The notes: generated by a model not told the origin, from the sequence alone. DNA of 5,362 bases from Phycisphaerae bacterium (GCA_002690755.1 NZFT01000038.1:1-5362), one strand, 5' to 3'. Counted from the stretch's first letter, positions 1-4,163 are shown. A program made the numbers and translations.

Positions 1-601
1 CGACGCCCTGATCCACGAGATCCGCGAACACCTCGATGGTGCGGGCCTCGTAGCCGGGGTTCATGGTGAGATAGGGATCGTCGTAGTCGGCGATCGTCAG
101 GAGACGACGCATCTGGCCCGATTGCAGCTTGATGAACTTGGACGCGTAGGTCGCGCATTCCCGCCGGATCGCGATCCGGCGGGTGTCGTCGGGCAGTCCG
201 GCGAGTTTCGCGGCCTTCCCCTTCTCGTGAAGCTCCGTCATCACGCGATGCTCGATGGGGAGACCGTGGCAGTCCCAGCCGGGGGTGAACGGGCAGCGCA
301 TGCCCTCCATCAGCCTCGAACGCACCACGAGATCCTTGAGCACCTTGTTCAGCAGGTGTCCCACGTGGATGGAGCCGTTCGCGTAGGGCGGCCCGTCGTG
401 GAACCGGAACACCGGCGCCCCCGCGTCCCGCCGGGTCGCGTCGATGGCCGCGTACATCGAGCCGGTCTCCCAGCGATGGACGGTCTTCGGTTCGTTCTGG
501 GCGAGATTGGCACGCATCGGAAACGCGGTCGAGGGGAGATTGAGCGTCTCCTTGAACCCGCGGCGGTCGCGTGAATCGGACTTGGGGGACTGATTGGTCA
601 T
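1..601 (-). CDS. ileS: Isoleucyl-tRNA synthetase, N-terminal 200 residues (runs off window)
   Basis: Cytoplasmic class I aminoacyl-tRNA synthetase that charges tRNA-Ile. The first 200 codons are present; the gene continues past base 1. Residues 19-33 (TLNLPSTAFPMRANL) match the conserved N-terminus of bacterial type-1 IleRS. The class I HIGH signature appears as HVGH at residues 79-82 inside DGPPYANGSIHVGH (69-82). PGWDCHGLPIE (107-117) is typical of IleRS rather than ValRS or LeuRS. DYDDPYLTM (172-180) is the usual segment before the editing domain. The KMSKS loop and zinc site lie outside the window. The ATG at 601-599 fits the family N-terminus, but no clear Shine-Dalgarno precedes it. The nearest gene upstream on this strand ends at 727, so the two could share a transcript. 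Identity is very secure. Confidence 0.97.
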   Translation of the reverse strand, partial: MTNQSPKSDSRDRRGFKETLNLPSTAFPMRANLAQNEPKTVHRWETGSMYAAIDATRRDAGAPVFRFHDGPPYANGSIHVGHLLNKVLKDLVVRSRLMEGMRCPFTPGWDCHGLPIEHRVMTELHEKGKAAKLAGLPDDTRRIAIRRECATYASKFIKLQSGQMRRLLTIADYDDPYLTMNPGYEARTIEVFADLVDQGV

Positions 602-655
602 GAGGTCGGGATCCGTGGACGAGGAATCCCCGCAGGATACCGCATGCCCGCCCTT

Positions 656-689
656 CTCCTCGGCCCGAAGCGGCCCGAATGCCGAGGAG
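656..689. repeat. Inverted repeat upstream of ileS (9-bp stem, 16-nt loop)
   Basis: CTCCTCGGC at 656-664 pairs perfectly with GCCGAGGAG at 681-689. The loop itself holds part of a 10-bp tandem duplication (CGGCCCGAAG then CGGCCCGAAT, 661-680). There is no T-run on either side, so it is not a standard intrinsic terminator. It lies 55-88 bases upstream of the ileS start, so it could be a leader structure or an RNA-processing/stability hairpin. Function is not known. Confidence 0.6.
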
Positions 690-694
690 TCCTC

Positions 695-727
695 GAGACT
701 GGAATGAGACCGGAACGAGACCGGAAT
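695..727. repeat. 11-bp tandem repeat, three copies
   Basis: Three back-to-back 11-mers: GAGACTGGAAT (695-705), GAGACCGGAAC (706-716) and GAGACCGGAAT (717-727). They differ at one or two positions. The array ends on the last base of the stop codon of the small minus-strand gene, so it lies immediately downstream of that gene. No function can be assigned. Confidence 0.75.
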
Positions 728-927
728 CAGCTCTCCGGGACCTCGTCGTCCGGCTTGATCGCCTCGTCGAGGTAGGCCTGGAAGGCGGAATGCTGGTAAC
801 TCACGAAACAGAAGACGTGATGGAGGGTGAACCACTCGAGATCGCCGGGATCCTTGTCGAGATCGGATCGGAGTCGGTTCAGTTCGGCGAGCAGGCGTTC
901 GGATTTCATGGTGACGAAGCCTAGCAT
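727..927 (-). CDS. Small hypothetical protein (66 aa; 60 aa from the inner start)
   Basis: I do not recognise the family. The frame looks truly coding: almost every codon ends in G or C, as in neighbouring genes, and the peptide is a balanced soluble-protein mix. It reads as an N-terminal charged helix (MKSERLLAELNRLRSDLDKD), an aromatic-rich core (LEWFTLHHVFCFVSYQHSAF, with Trp, four Phe, two Tyr-type positions and three His) and an acidic tail ending DDEVPES. No signal peptide or membrane segment is seen. The start is uncertain. ATG at 927 has GAGG 9 bases upstream (937-940 on the plus strand). ATG at 909 gives the more natural MKSERLLAEL N-terminus but lacks a Shine-Dalgarno. A TTG at 954 is least likely. 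It lies between the transporter terminator and ileS, pointing the same way as ileS. Confidence 0.7.
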   Translation of the reverse strand: MLGFVTMKSERLLAELNRLRSDLDKDPGDLEWFTLHHVFCFVSYQHSAFQAYLDEAIKPDDEVPES

Positions 928-1237
928 CGGAACACGCCTCGGACCTCTTCGCAAGCACCGTATTCAAAGTGTATTCGCAGGATTCCCGCCAACCGGAGGA
1001 TTCACGACCCGACCGATGGCCAGCGGAAAAAACCCGCCCCGCCGACGAGGCCGGCGGGTCGGTCGAAGTGTTCAGTGCGACTCTCCTCCAAGGTCGGACG
1101 AACACGGATCGATCAGGAGGAACTCCTAATCTAGGGGTTGCCGCTTCGAACCGCAACAGCGACCGAGGTCATTGCGGGCCGAATCGTCTGATCCGTCGCT
1201 GACGAGGGGCGGAAAGCGTTGAAAAGGACCATCCGCC
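928..1237. other. Intergenic block between the small gene and the ZIP gene
   Basis: These 310 bases hold no convincing coding frame. The left part, about 928-1026, must contain the promoter of the small minus-strand gene, but I see no hexamer pair good enough to name. The intrinsic terminator described separately is at 1027-1059. The right part is the transporter's 3' tail. It contains a near-perfect hairpin at 1111-1131 (GATCAGGAG, loop GAA, CTCCTAATC, one C/A mismatch) and a 6-bp inverted repeat right after the transporter stop (GGCGGA at 1208-1213 and TCCGCC at 1232-1237). Neither has a T-run. Confidence 0.5.
1027..1059 (-). terminator. Intrinsic terminator for leftward (minus-strand) transcription
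   Basis: Read on the minus strand, ACCCGCC (1059-1053) pairs with GGCGGGT (1038-1032). An inner GCC/GGC pairing is possible, and six T residues (1032-1027) follow. A competing fold pairs CCGCCG with CGGCGG in the same segment. This is a classic GC-rich stem with a U-tract. It is oriented to end the ZIP transcript about 180 bases after its stop codon and separates it from the small gene at 927-727. Confidence 0.85.
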
Positions 1238-2188
1238 TCACGGTGATGGACGCGACGGGCCGGTGACATCCATGTCGGAGACGGGCCCGTGGTGGTGGTG
1301 GTGGTGGCCCCCCTCCTCGAGGAGTCCGCTTCCCCAGGCGATCGCGAGTCCGGCCACCAGCATGCAGGTCATGGCGACCCGATCGTGCTTGTGGAACTGC
1401 AGCTCCGGCAGCACGTCGCTGGCGGCGATGCAGATGAACGTCCCGGCGCTGAATGCGAGTGCGAGGGTGGTGAACGTCGCGGCGTTCGAGGCGAGATCCG
1501 CCCCGATCACGAAGAGCAGCACGCCGAGGGGTATCACCAGTGCGAAGATGGCGTTCACCAGATGAACCGCGAGCCGGGGCCGACCGGAACGTTGCATGAG
1601 GGCGACGATGGTGAACGCATCGAAGGGCTTGTGGAGCACGATGCCGAGAAAGACCCCGAAGCCGGCGAGCCCGGAGGCGGCGGAGGCGGGTGCCGGTCCG
1701 TCGAACGGAATCTCACTCGTTCCGCTGGAAACCGCGGCACCGAGGGCAATGCCGGCGAGGATCGTGTGGACGGTGAGGCCGATGAACGCCCCGATCCAGC
1801 CGAGCCGATGCGTCGTCCGGGGCGCTTCCTCGCCGGACGCGTCGGACCCCTGATGATCGTTCCCGGAGGCACGCCCGTACTCGTCCGGTGTTTCATGATG
1901 GTGAAAACAGAAGAAGCGCTCGAGCAAGAACATGGCGAGGAATCCCCCCACCGCCGCGAGCATCACGGTGTGCATGGAGACACCTTCGCCATGGGCGTGC
2001 ACGACGGCTTCCGCCGCGTGTCCCAGCATGTGAATCATCCCCACCCCCAGCATCACGCCCGAAACGAGACAAAGGGCGAGCTGCATTCGACGATGGGTCA
2101 GACGAACGAGGCTCGGGACGAGTCCTCCTCCGACCGAAATGAGCAGGATGACGAGGCAGTAGAGGGCCAGAGTGGCGGTGGCGGACAT
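1238..2188 (-). CDS. ZIP-family divalent metal transporter, His-tailed
   Basis: A 316-residue inner-membrane protein of the ZIP (zinc/iron permease) family, expected to move zinc or a similar divalent metal into the cytoplasm. Eight membrane segments can be placed at roughly 7-27, 37-57, 73-93, 131-153, 173-197, 206-228, 238-258 and 270-290. Segment 4 carries the family-type motif HTILAGIALG (141-150), segment 5 has HKPFDAF (186-192), and segment 7 reads AGTFICIAASDVLPEL (248-263). The loop between segments 3 and 4 is hydrophilic and His-containing (HHH at 96-98). The C-terminus carries six consecutive His (295-300). The acidic residue normal in the segment 4 motif is Ala145 here. The ATG at 2188 has GGAG 8 bases upstream. 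Longer in-frame reading to 2413 would cross the tRNA gene and is not real. It diverges from the tRNA. Metal specificity cannot be read from sequence; no Zur-like operator was seen. Confidence 0.92.
   Translation of the reverse strand: MSATATLALYCLVILLISVGGGLVPSLVRLTHRRMQLALCLVSGVMLGVGMIHMLGHAAEAVVHAHGEGVSMHTVMLAAVGGFLAMFLLERFFCFHHHETPDEYGRASGNDHQGSDASGEEAPRTTHRLGWIGAFIGLTVHTILAGIALGAAVSSGTSEIPFDGPAPASAASGLAGFGVFLGIVLHKPFDAFTIVALMQRSGRPRLAVHLVNAIFALVIPLGVLLFVIGADLASNAATFTTLALAFSAGTFICIAASDVLPELQFHKHDRVAMTCMLVAGLAIAWGSGLLEEGGHHHHHHGPVSDMDVTGPSRPSP
1289..1306 (-). repeat. Six-copy trinucleotide repeat encoding His6
   Basis: GTG repeated six times on the plus strand, i.e. six identical CAC codons on the coding strand, encodes His295-His300 of the ZIP transporter. 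Identical codons make this a pure microsatellite. Slippage in units of three would change the number of histidines without breaking the frame. The tail probably lies on the non-cytoplasmic side if the protein follows the usual ZIP topology. Confidence 0.9.
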
Positions 2189-2254
2189 GATGCGGGCTCC
2201 GGATCGGGAGGATAACGGCTTAGCGTCAGCGATTCCCGGCCGACGCGTGGATGC

Positions 2255-2283
2255 TGGCCGTCGAGAGGTCCGTTCGATATACT
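2255..2283 (+). promoter_or_regulatory. Likely promoter of the tRNA-Ala gene
   Basis: TATACT at 2278-2283 matches five of six bases of the sigma-70-type -10 box. A weak -35 candidate, TGGCCG (2255-2260), sits 17 bases upstream. The expected start site near 2290 would give a leader of roughly 24 bases before the tRNA at 2314. The -10 call is good and the -35 call is poor. The divergent ZIP promoter must lie in the same 125-bp gap but is not clear. Confidence 0.55.
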
Positions 2284-2290
2284 TCGCCAC

Positions 2291-2306
2291 CCGGTCCCAC
2301 GACCGG
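2291..2306 (+). repeat. Perfect inverted repeat in the tRNA leader
   Basis: CCGGTC (2291-2296), loop CCAC, GACCGG (2301-2306): a perfect 6-bp GC-rich stem with a 4-base loop. It starts almost exactly at the predicted transcript start and ends 7 bases before the mature tRNA. It could form a leader hairpin ahead of the RNase P cut site, or it could be a DNA-binding operator. Confidence 0.6.
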
Positions 2307-2313
2307 ATCACGC

Positions 2314-2386
2314 GGGGCCGTAGCTCAATTGGGAGAGCGCCTCGGTCGCATCGAGGAGGTTGTCGGTTCGATCCCGATCGGCTCCA
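2314..2386 (+). tRNA. tRNA-Ala, anticodon CGC
   Basis: All arms of a 73-nt cloverleaf are present. The acceptor stem is GGGGCCG/CGGCTCC and contains the G3-U70 wobble pair, the known identity element for alanyl-tRNA synthetase. The D arm is GCTC/GAGC with an 8-nt loop containing GGG. The anticodon stem CCTCG/CGAGG is perfect, with loop GTCGCAT giving anticodon CGC (2347-2349), which reads GCG. The variable loop is AGGTT and the T arm is GTCGG/CCGAT with loop TTCGATC. The discriminator is A (2386). The 3' CCA is not encoded (next bases TTG), so it must be added enzymatically. G32 and U38 in the anticodon loop are unusual. Confidence 0.96.
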
Positions 2387-2397
2387 TTGACCCCGCC

Positions 2398-2436
2398 CGC
2401 CCCCTTCCGCCAACCCGGGAAGGGGGCGTTCGTTTT
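2398..2436 (+). terminator. Intrinsic terminator of tRNA-Ala
   Basis: CGCCCCCTTCC (2398-2408) pairs perfectly over 11 bp with GGAAGGGGGCG (2418-2428) across a 9-base loop. TTCGTTTTC follows. The U-tract is interrupted by CG but the stem is very strong. It starts 12 bases after the tRNA 3' end, so it should close the tRNA transcription unit. Confidence 0.85.
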
Positions 2437-2490
2437 CGGGCCTCGATCGGCGCCCCCCTCACATCCGATACCGGCGCCCGGCCGAGCCGG

Positions 2491-2510
2491 AGGAACGTTC
2501 AGGAACGTTG
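2491..2510. repeat. Tandem 10-bp direct repeat
   Basis: AGGAACGTTC (2491-2500) is followed at once by AGGAACGTTG (2501-2510), nine of ten bases identical. A 10-bp period puts both copies on the same face of the helix, as in many regulator binding sites. It lies upstream of the candidate RNA at 2542-2723. The binding role is inferred only from spacing. Confidence 0.6.
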
Positions 2511-2529
2511 CTGGCGGTGATCTCGCTCG

Positions 2530-2541
2530 TTTTTGCAAAAA
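2530..2541. repeat. Perfect 12-bp palindrome TTTTTGCAAAAA
   Basis: Five T, GC, five A: a perfect palindrome and the most AT-rich stretch in a GC-rich neighbourhood. It could be an operator or an AT-rich promoter element for the structured segment that starts at 2542. No good -10/-35 pair could be fitted to it. Confidence 0.6.
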
Positions 2542-2665
2542 TCCAGTCGATCTCGCCCGACCCTCGCATGTCTGTACGAGGGGAATGGCCTGGAGAGAGT
2601 GCCAGCCCCCTCGGCTTGGTGGGATCGGGTACCTCGGACGAAAGATCCCCGGGACCAGAGACACT

Positions 2666-2684
2666 GGAATTCGAAGCGAATTCC
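2666..2684 (+). repeat. Perfect 8-bp hairpin with 3-base loop
   Basis: GGAATTCG (2666-2673), loop AAG, CGAATTCC (2677-2684). Its first three bases also belong to the closing helix proposed for the candidate RNA (ACTGGA, 2663-2668), so the two cannot form together. It lies 5 bases upstream of the terminator stem. Confidence 0.6.
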
Positions 2685-2689
2685 CCCAC

Positions 2690-2723
2690 CCCCCCTCGGC
2701 CCTCACGGTTCGAGGGGGGTTTT
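2690..2723 (+). terminator. Intrinsic terminator ahead of the ThuA gene
   Basis: CCCCCCTCG (2690-2698) pairs with CGAGGGGGG (2711-2719) over 9 bp across a 12-base loop, followed by TTTT (2720-2723). No T-run follows on the minus strand, so it acts on rightward transcription. The tRNA already has its own terminator at 2398-2436, so this one implies a separate transcript that begins between them. Its 3' arm could also pair with the earlier CCCCCTCG copy at 2606-2613. Confidence 0.75.
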
Positions 2724-2769
2724 CATTCGGCGTTCTCGCCGAGGAGATGAATCATTTCCCGGTTCGGTC

Positions 2770-2775
2770 TATAGC
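2770..2775 (+). promoter_or_regulatory. Possible -10 box of the ThuA gene
   Basis: TATAGC, four of six matches to the -10 consensus, ends 8 bases before the ATG at 2784. If used, transcription would start at about the ATG and give a leaderless or nearly leaderless mRNA. No convincing -35 box was found at 16-18 bases, so this is a weak call. Confidence 0.25.
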
Positions 2776-2783
2776 ATGAGGTC

Positions 2784-3650
2784 ATGCGAACCCACGACAC
2801 CCCCCGAAAACGGCTGCTTCGAACCCTCGCCCCGGTGTTCGTCTGCCTGCTGACCGCGTCGATCCTGTTGGCCCTGGACGCCGCCGCATCGCCGAAGGCC
2901 GAGCCACCCGCGGTTCGGGCCGAGCCGCCGAAGGTGCTCGTCTTCTCCCGGACCGCCGGATTTCGACACGGTTCGATCCCCGCCGGCATCAAGTCGCTCA
3001 CCGAACTCGGTCGCGAGCACGGATTTCGCGTCGAGGCGACCGAAGACCCGCGTGCCTTCGCGCCCGAGCGGCTGAAGGACGTGGACTGCGTGATCTTCCT
3101 GAACACCACCGGCGACGTGCTCGACGACGAACGGCAGAAGCACTTCGAGAAGTTCATTCAAGGCGGCGGCGGCTACGTCGGCGTGCACAGCGCTGCGGAC
3201 ACCGAGTACGACTGGCCCTGGTACGGCCGTCTGGTCGGCGCCTGGTTCAAGACCCATCCGAAGATCCAGCCCGCGCGCATCAACGTCGAGGATCGAACCT
3301 TCCCCGCGACCCGAATGCTTCCCGCGACCTGGGACCGAACCGACGAGTGGTACGTCTATCGGAAGAACCCGCGACCGAATGTCCGCGTGCTGATGAGCCT
3401 CGACGAGACGTCGTATCAGGGCGGCGGGATGGATGGGGATCATCCGATCAGCTGGTACCACGACTACGACGGCGGCCGCGCCTTTTACACCGGCGGCGGA
3501 CACACCGACGCGTCGTATTCCGAGCCGCTCTTCCGCGATCATCTCGCCGGTGCGATCAAGTGGGCCGCGGGCATGACGCCACACCCCCCGAAGAAGATTG
3601 CGCCGCCCGCCGACACCCCGGCCGGTGCCGGCGAGGGCGAACGACGATGA
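2784..3650 (+). CDS. Secreted ThuA-like domain protein
   Basis: A 288-residue protein made of a Sec-type signal peptide and one ThuA-like domain (trehalose-utilisation family, glutamine-amidotransferase-like fold). The signal peptide has basic RKRLLR at 8-13, a hydrophobic stretch around 14-31, and likely cleavage after AAA near 35. Family landmarks are VLVFSRTAGFRHGSI (51-65), the GGGGYVGVHSAADT turn (127-140), the WPWYGRLVGAWFKTHP stretch (144-159), DEWY (187-190), and HPISWYHDYDGGRAFYTGGGH (220-240). A Pro/Ala/Gly tail of about 25 residues ends it. ThuA proteins are linked to disaccharide or keto-sugar metabolism in some bacteria; the substrate here cannot be told. The start is firm: an in-frame TAG at 2772-2774 leaves ATG 2784 as the first start. 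GAGG at 2778-2781 is only 2 bases away, too close for a normal Shine-Dalgarno. Its stop overlaps the next gene. Confidence 0.92.
   Translation: MRTHDTPRKRLLRTLAPVFVCLLTASILLALDAAASPKAEPPAVRAEPPKVLVFSRTAGFRHGSIPAGIKSLTELGREHGFRVEATEDPRAFAPERLKDVDCVIFLNTTGDVLDDERQKHFEKFIQGGGGYVGVHSAADTEYDWPWYGRLVGAWFKTHPKIQPARINVEDRTFPATRMLPATWDRTDEWYVYRKNPRPNVRVLMSLDETSYQGGGMDGDHPISWYHDYDGGRAFYTGGGHTDASYSEPLFRDHLAGAIKWAAGMTPHPPKKIAPPADTPAGAGEGERR
3633..3637 (+). promoter_or_regulatory. Ribosome binding site of the 3D lipoprotein gene
   Basis: GAGGG inside the end of the ThuA-like gene, 9 bases before the ATG at 3647. It supports that start over the upstream in-frame extension, which would encode Arg-rich out-of-frame peptide, and it helps explain coupled translation. 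Confidence 0.6.
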
Positions 3651-4156
3651 AGATCCGGAACGCACCGGGCGTGAACCTCGGTGCCGTCGTCGCGGTCGCC
3701 GCGTCGATGCTCCTCGGCGGTTGCGGGCCCGGCACCGCGGACGCGTCGGAGGCCGATCTTCCCGCGACCGGTCCGGCCACCCGGACCATCGAGACGCATC
3801 CCGAGCACGGTGCACGTCACACCATGTGGGTGACCGCGACCGCCTACTGCTCACGACCACAGGAGACCGACGGCGACCCCTTCATCGCCGCCTGGAACGA
3901 GCGACTGGATCCGAAGGTGAAGTCGATCGCGGTCAGCCGCGACCTCCTCGAGGAGGGGCTGCATCATCGGTCTTCGGTCTGGATCGAGATCGATGGGAAG
4001 GAGACGGGGCCGTATCTCGTCCTGGACAAGATGAACAAACGGTGGAAACACCGGATCGACGTCTACTTCGGCGTCGATCTCAAGGCGGCCCTGGAATTCG
4101 GGAAGAAGCGAGTGCGGATCTCCTGGAAGACCGCCGACCCGAAGCCGACCGGCTGA
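3647..4156 (+). CDS. 3D-domain lipoprotein
   Basis: A 169-residue lipoprotein. The first 26 residues form a lipoprotein signal: basic MKIR, a hydrophobic core, and lipobox LGGC with Cys26 as the lipid attachment site. A Ser/Thr/Ala-rich linker runs to about residue 58. The rest (about 60-160) resembles the 3D (three-Asp) double-psi beta-barrel domain. It opens WVTATAYCS, continues SIAVSRDLL (93-101), and contains VLDKMN (125-130) and RIDVYFG (136-142) with the expected second and third Asp at 127 and 138. It ends LEFGKKRVRISW (149-160). 3D domains occur in MltA-type lytic transglycosylases and resuscitation-type peptidoglycan hydrolases, so a cell-wall role is plausible but not proved. The first Asp is probably within TDGD (74-77). 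The ATG overlaps the ThuA stop as ATGA and has GAGGG 9 bases upstream, so translation is probably coupled. Confidence 0.85.
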   Translation: MKIRNAPGVNLGAVVAVAASMLLGGCGPGTADASEADLPATGPATRTIETHPEHGARHTMWVTATAYCSRPQETDGDPFIAAWNERLDPKVKSIAVSRDLLEEGLHHRSSVWIEIDGKETGPYLVLDKMNKRWKHRIDVYFGVDLKAALEFGKKRVRISWKTADPKPTG

Positions 4157-4163
4157 GCCGGTC
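4147..4163 (+). repeat. Perfect hairpin with the stop codon as its loop
   Basis: GACCGGC (4147-4153), TGA, GCCGGTC (4157-4163). The 7-bp perfect stem encloses exactly the stop codon of the 3D lipoprotein gene. No T-run follows, so it is at best a U-less terminator or an mRNA 3'-end protector. The 82-base gap to mutS holds no other clear signal besides repeated GATC/TCGAC words. Confidence 0.65.

Larger units (their letters stand above)
2542..2723 (+). ncRNA. Candidate structured RNA or terminated leader
   Basis: The segment can be closed by a 6-bp helix TCCAGT (2542-2547) with ACTGGA (2663-2668). Inside, CGAGGGG (2577-2583) can pair perfectly with CCCCTCG (2607-2613), enclosing CTGG/CCAG (2590-2593, 2602-2605). 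It can instead pair its first six bases with CCCTCG (2561-2566). A second internal helix joins TGGT-GGGATC (2617-2626) to GATCCC (2644-2649) and ACCA (2654-2657), with CGGG bulged out. A hairpin (2666-2684) overlaps the closing helix, and a terminator ends the segment. This is the architecture of a riboswitch or attenuator, or of a free small RNA. It matches no family I know (no SRP, 6S, tmRNA or common riboswitch core). Helices are read by eye; in GC-rich DNA some will arise by chance. Confidence 0.35.
2437..2783. other. Intergenic block between tRNA terminator and ThuA gene
   Basis: About 350 bases with no convincing protein frame; the open frames here are Pro/Arg/Ser-rich and run across the terminators. 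It is rich in structure: a 10-bp direct repeat (2491-2510), a 12-bp palindrome (2530-2541), a foldable segment (2542-2668), a small perfect hairpin (2666-2684), a plus-strand terminator (2690-2723), and a 6-bp hairpin at 2727-2742 (TCGGCG, loop TTCT, CGCCGA). Each main element has its own entry. Confidence 0.7.

Noticed and set aside
640..656. T-box-like word upstream of ileS on the minus strand (AAGGGCGGGCATGCGG compared with the T-box consensus)
   Set aside because: The UGGN core that pairs with the tRNA 3' end is CGGG here, the following bases do not match, and no specifier stem or terminator follows.
1132..1165. TTCGAA-containing hairpin that resembles a tRNA T arm
   Set aside because: The stem does not give a 5-bp/7-base T arm, and no acceptor, D or anticodon arm can be built around it on either strand.
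1289..2215. 308-codon open frame on the plus strand opposite the ZIP gene
   Set aside because: It is rich in Glu/Gly/His/Arg, arises as the antisense of a membrane protein, and covers a gene with clear ZIP motifs.
2189..2413. 75-residue N-terminal extension of the ZIP reading frame
   Set aside because: It runs antisense through the tRNA-Ala gene and its terminator loop. The ATG at 2188 has a Shine-Dalgarno and leads straight into membrane segment 1.
2501..2516. Sigma-54-like spacing: GG at 2502-2503 and GC at 2514-2515
   Set aside because: Only the GG-N10-GC skeleton fits. The flanking bases do not match well, and such pairs are common by chance in GC-rich DNA.
2459..2689. 76-codon minus-strand frame in the structured gap
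   Set aside because: Composition is low in hydrophobic core residues, there is no clear ribosome site, and it overlaps the repeats, the palindrome and the hairpins.
2970..2980. GGTTCGATCCC, identical to part of the tRNA T arm, inside the ThuA-like gene (possible att site or tRNA fragment)
   Set aside because: No other cloverleaf parts surround it, it encodes conserved family residues (HGSIP region), and there is no integrase.
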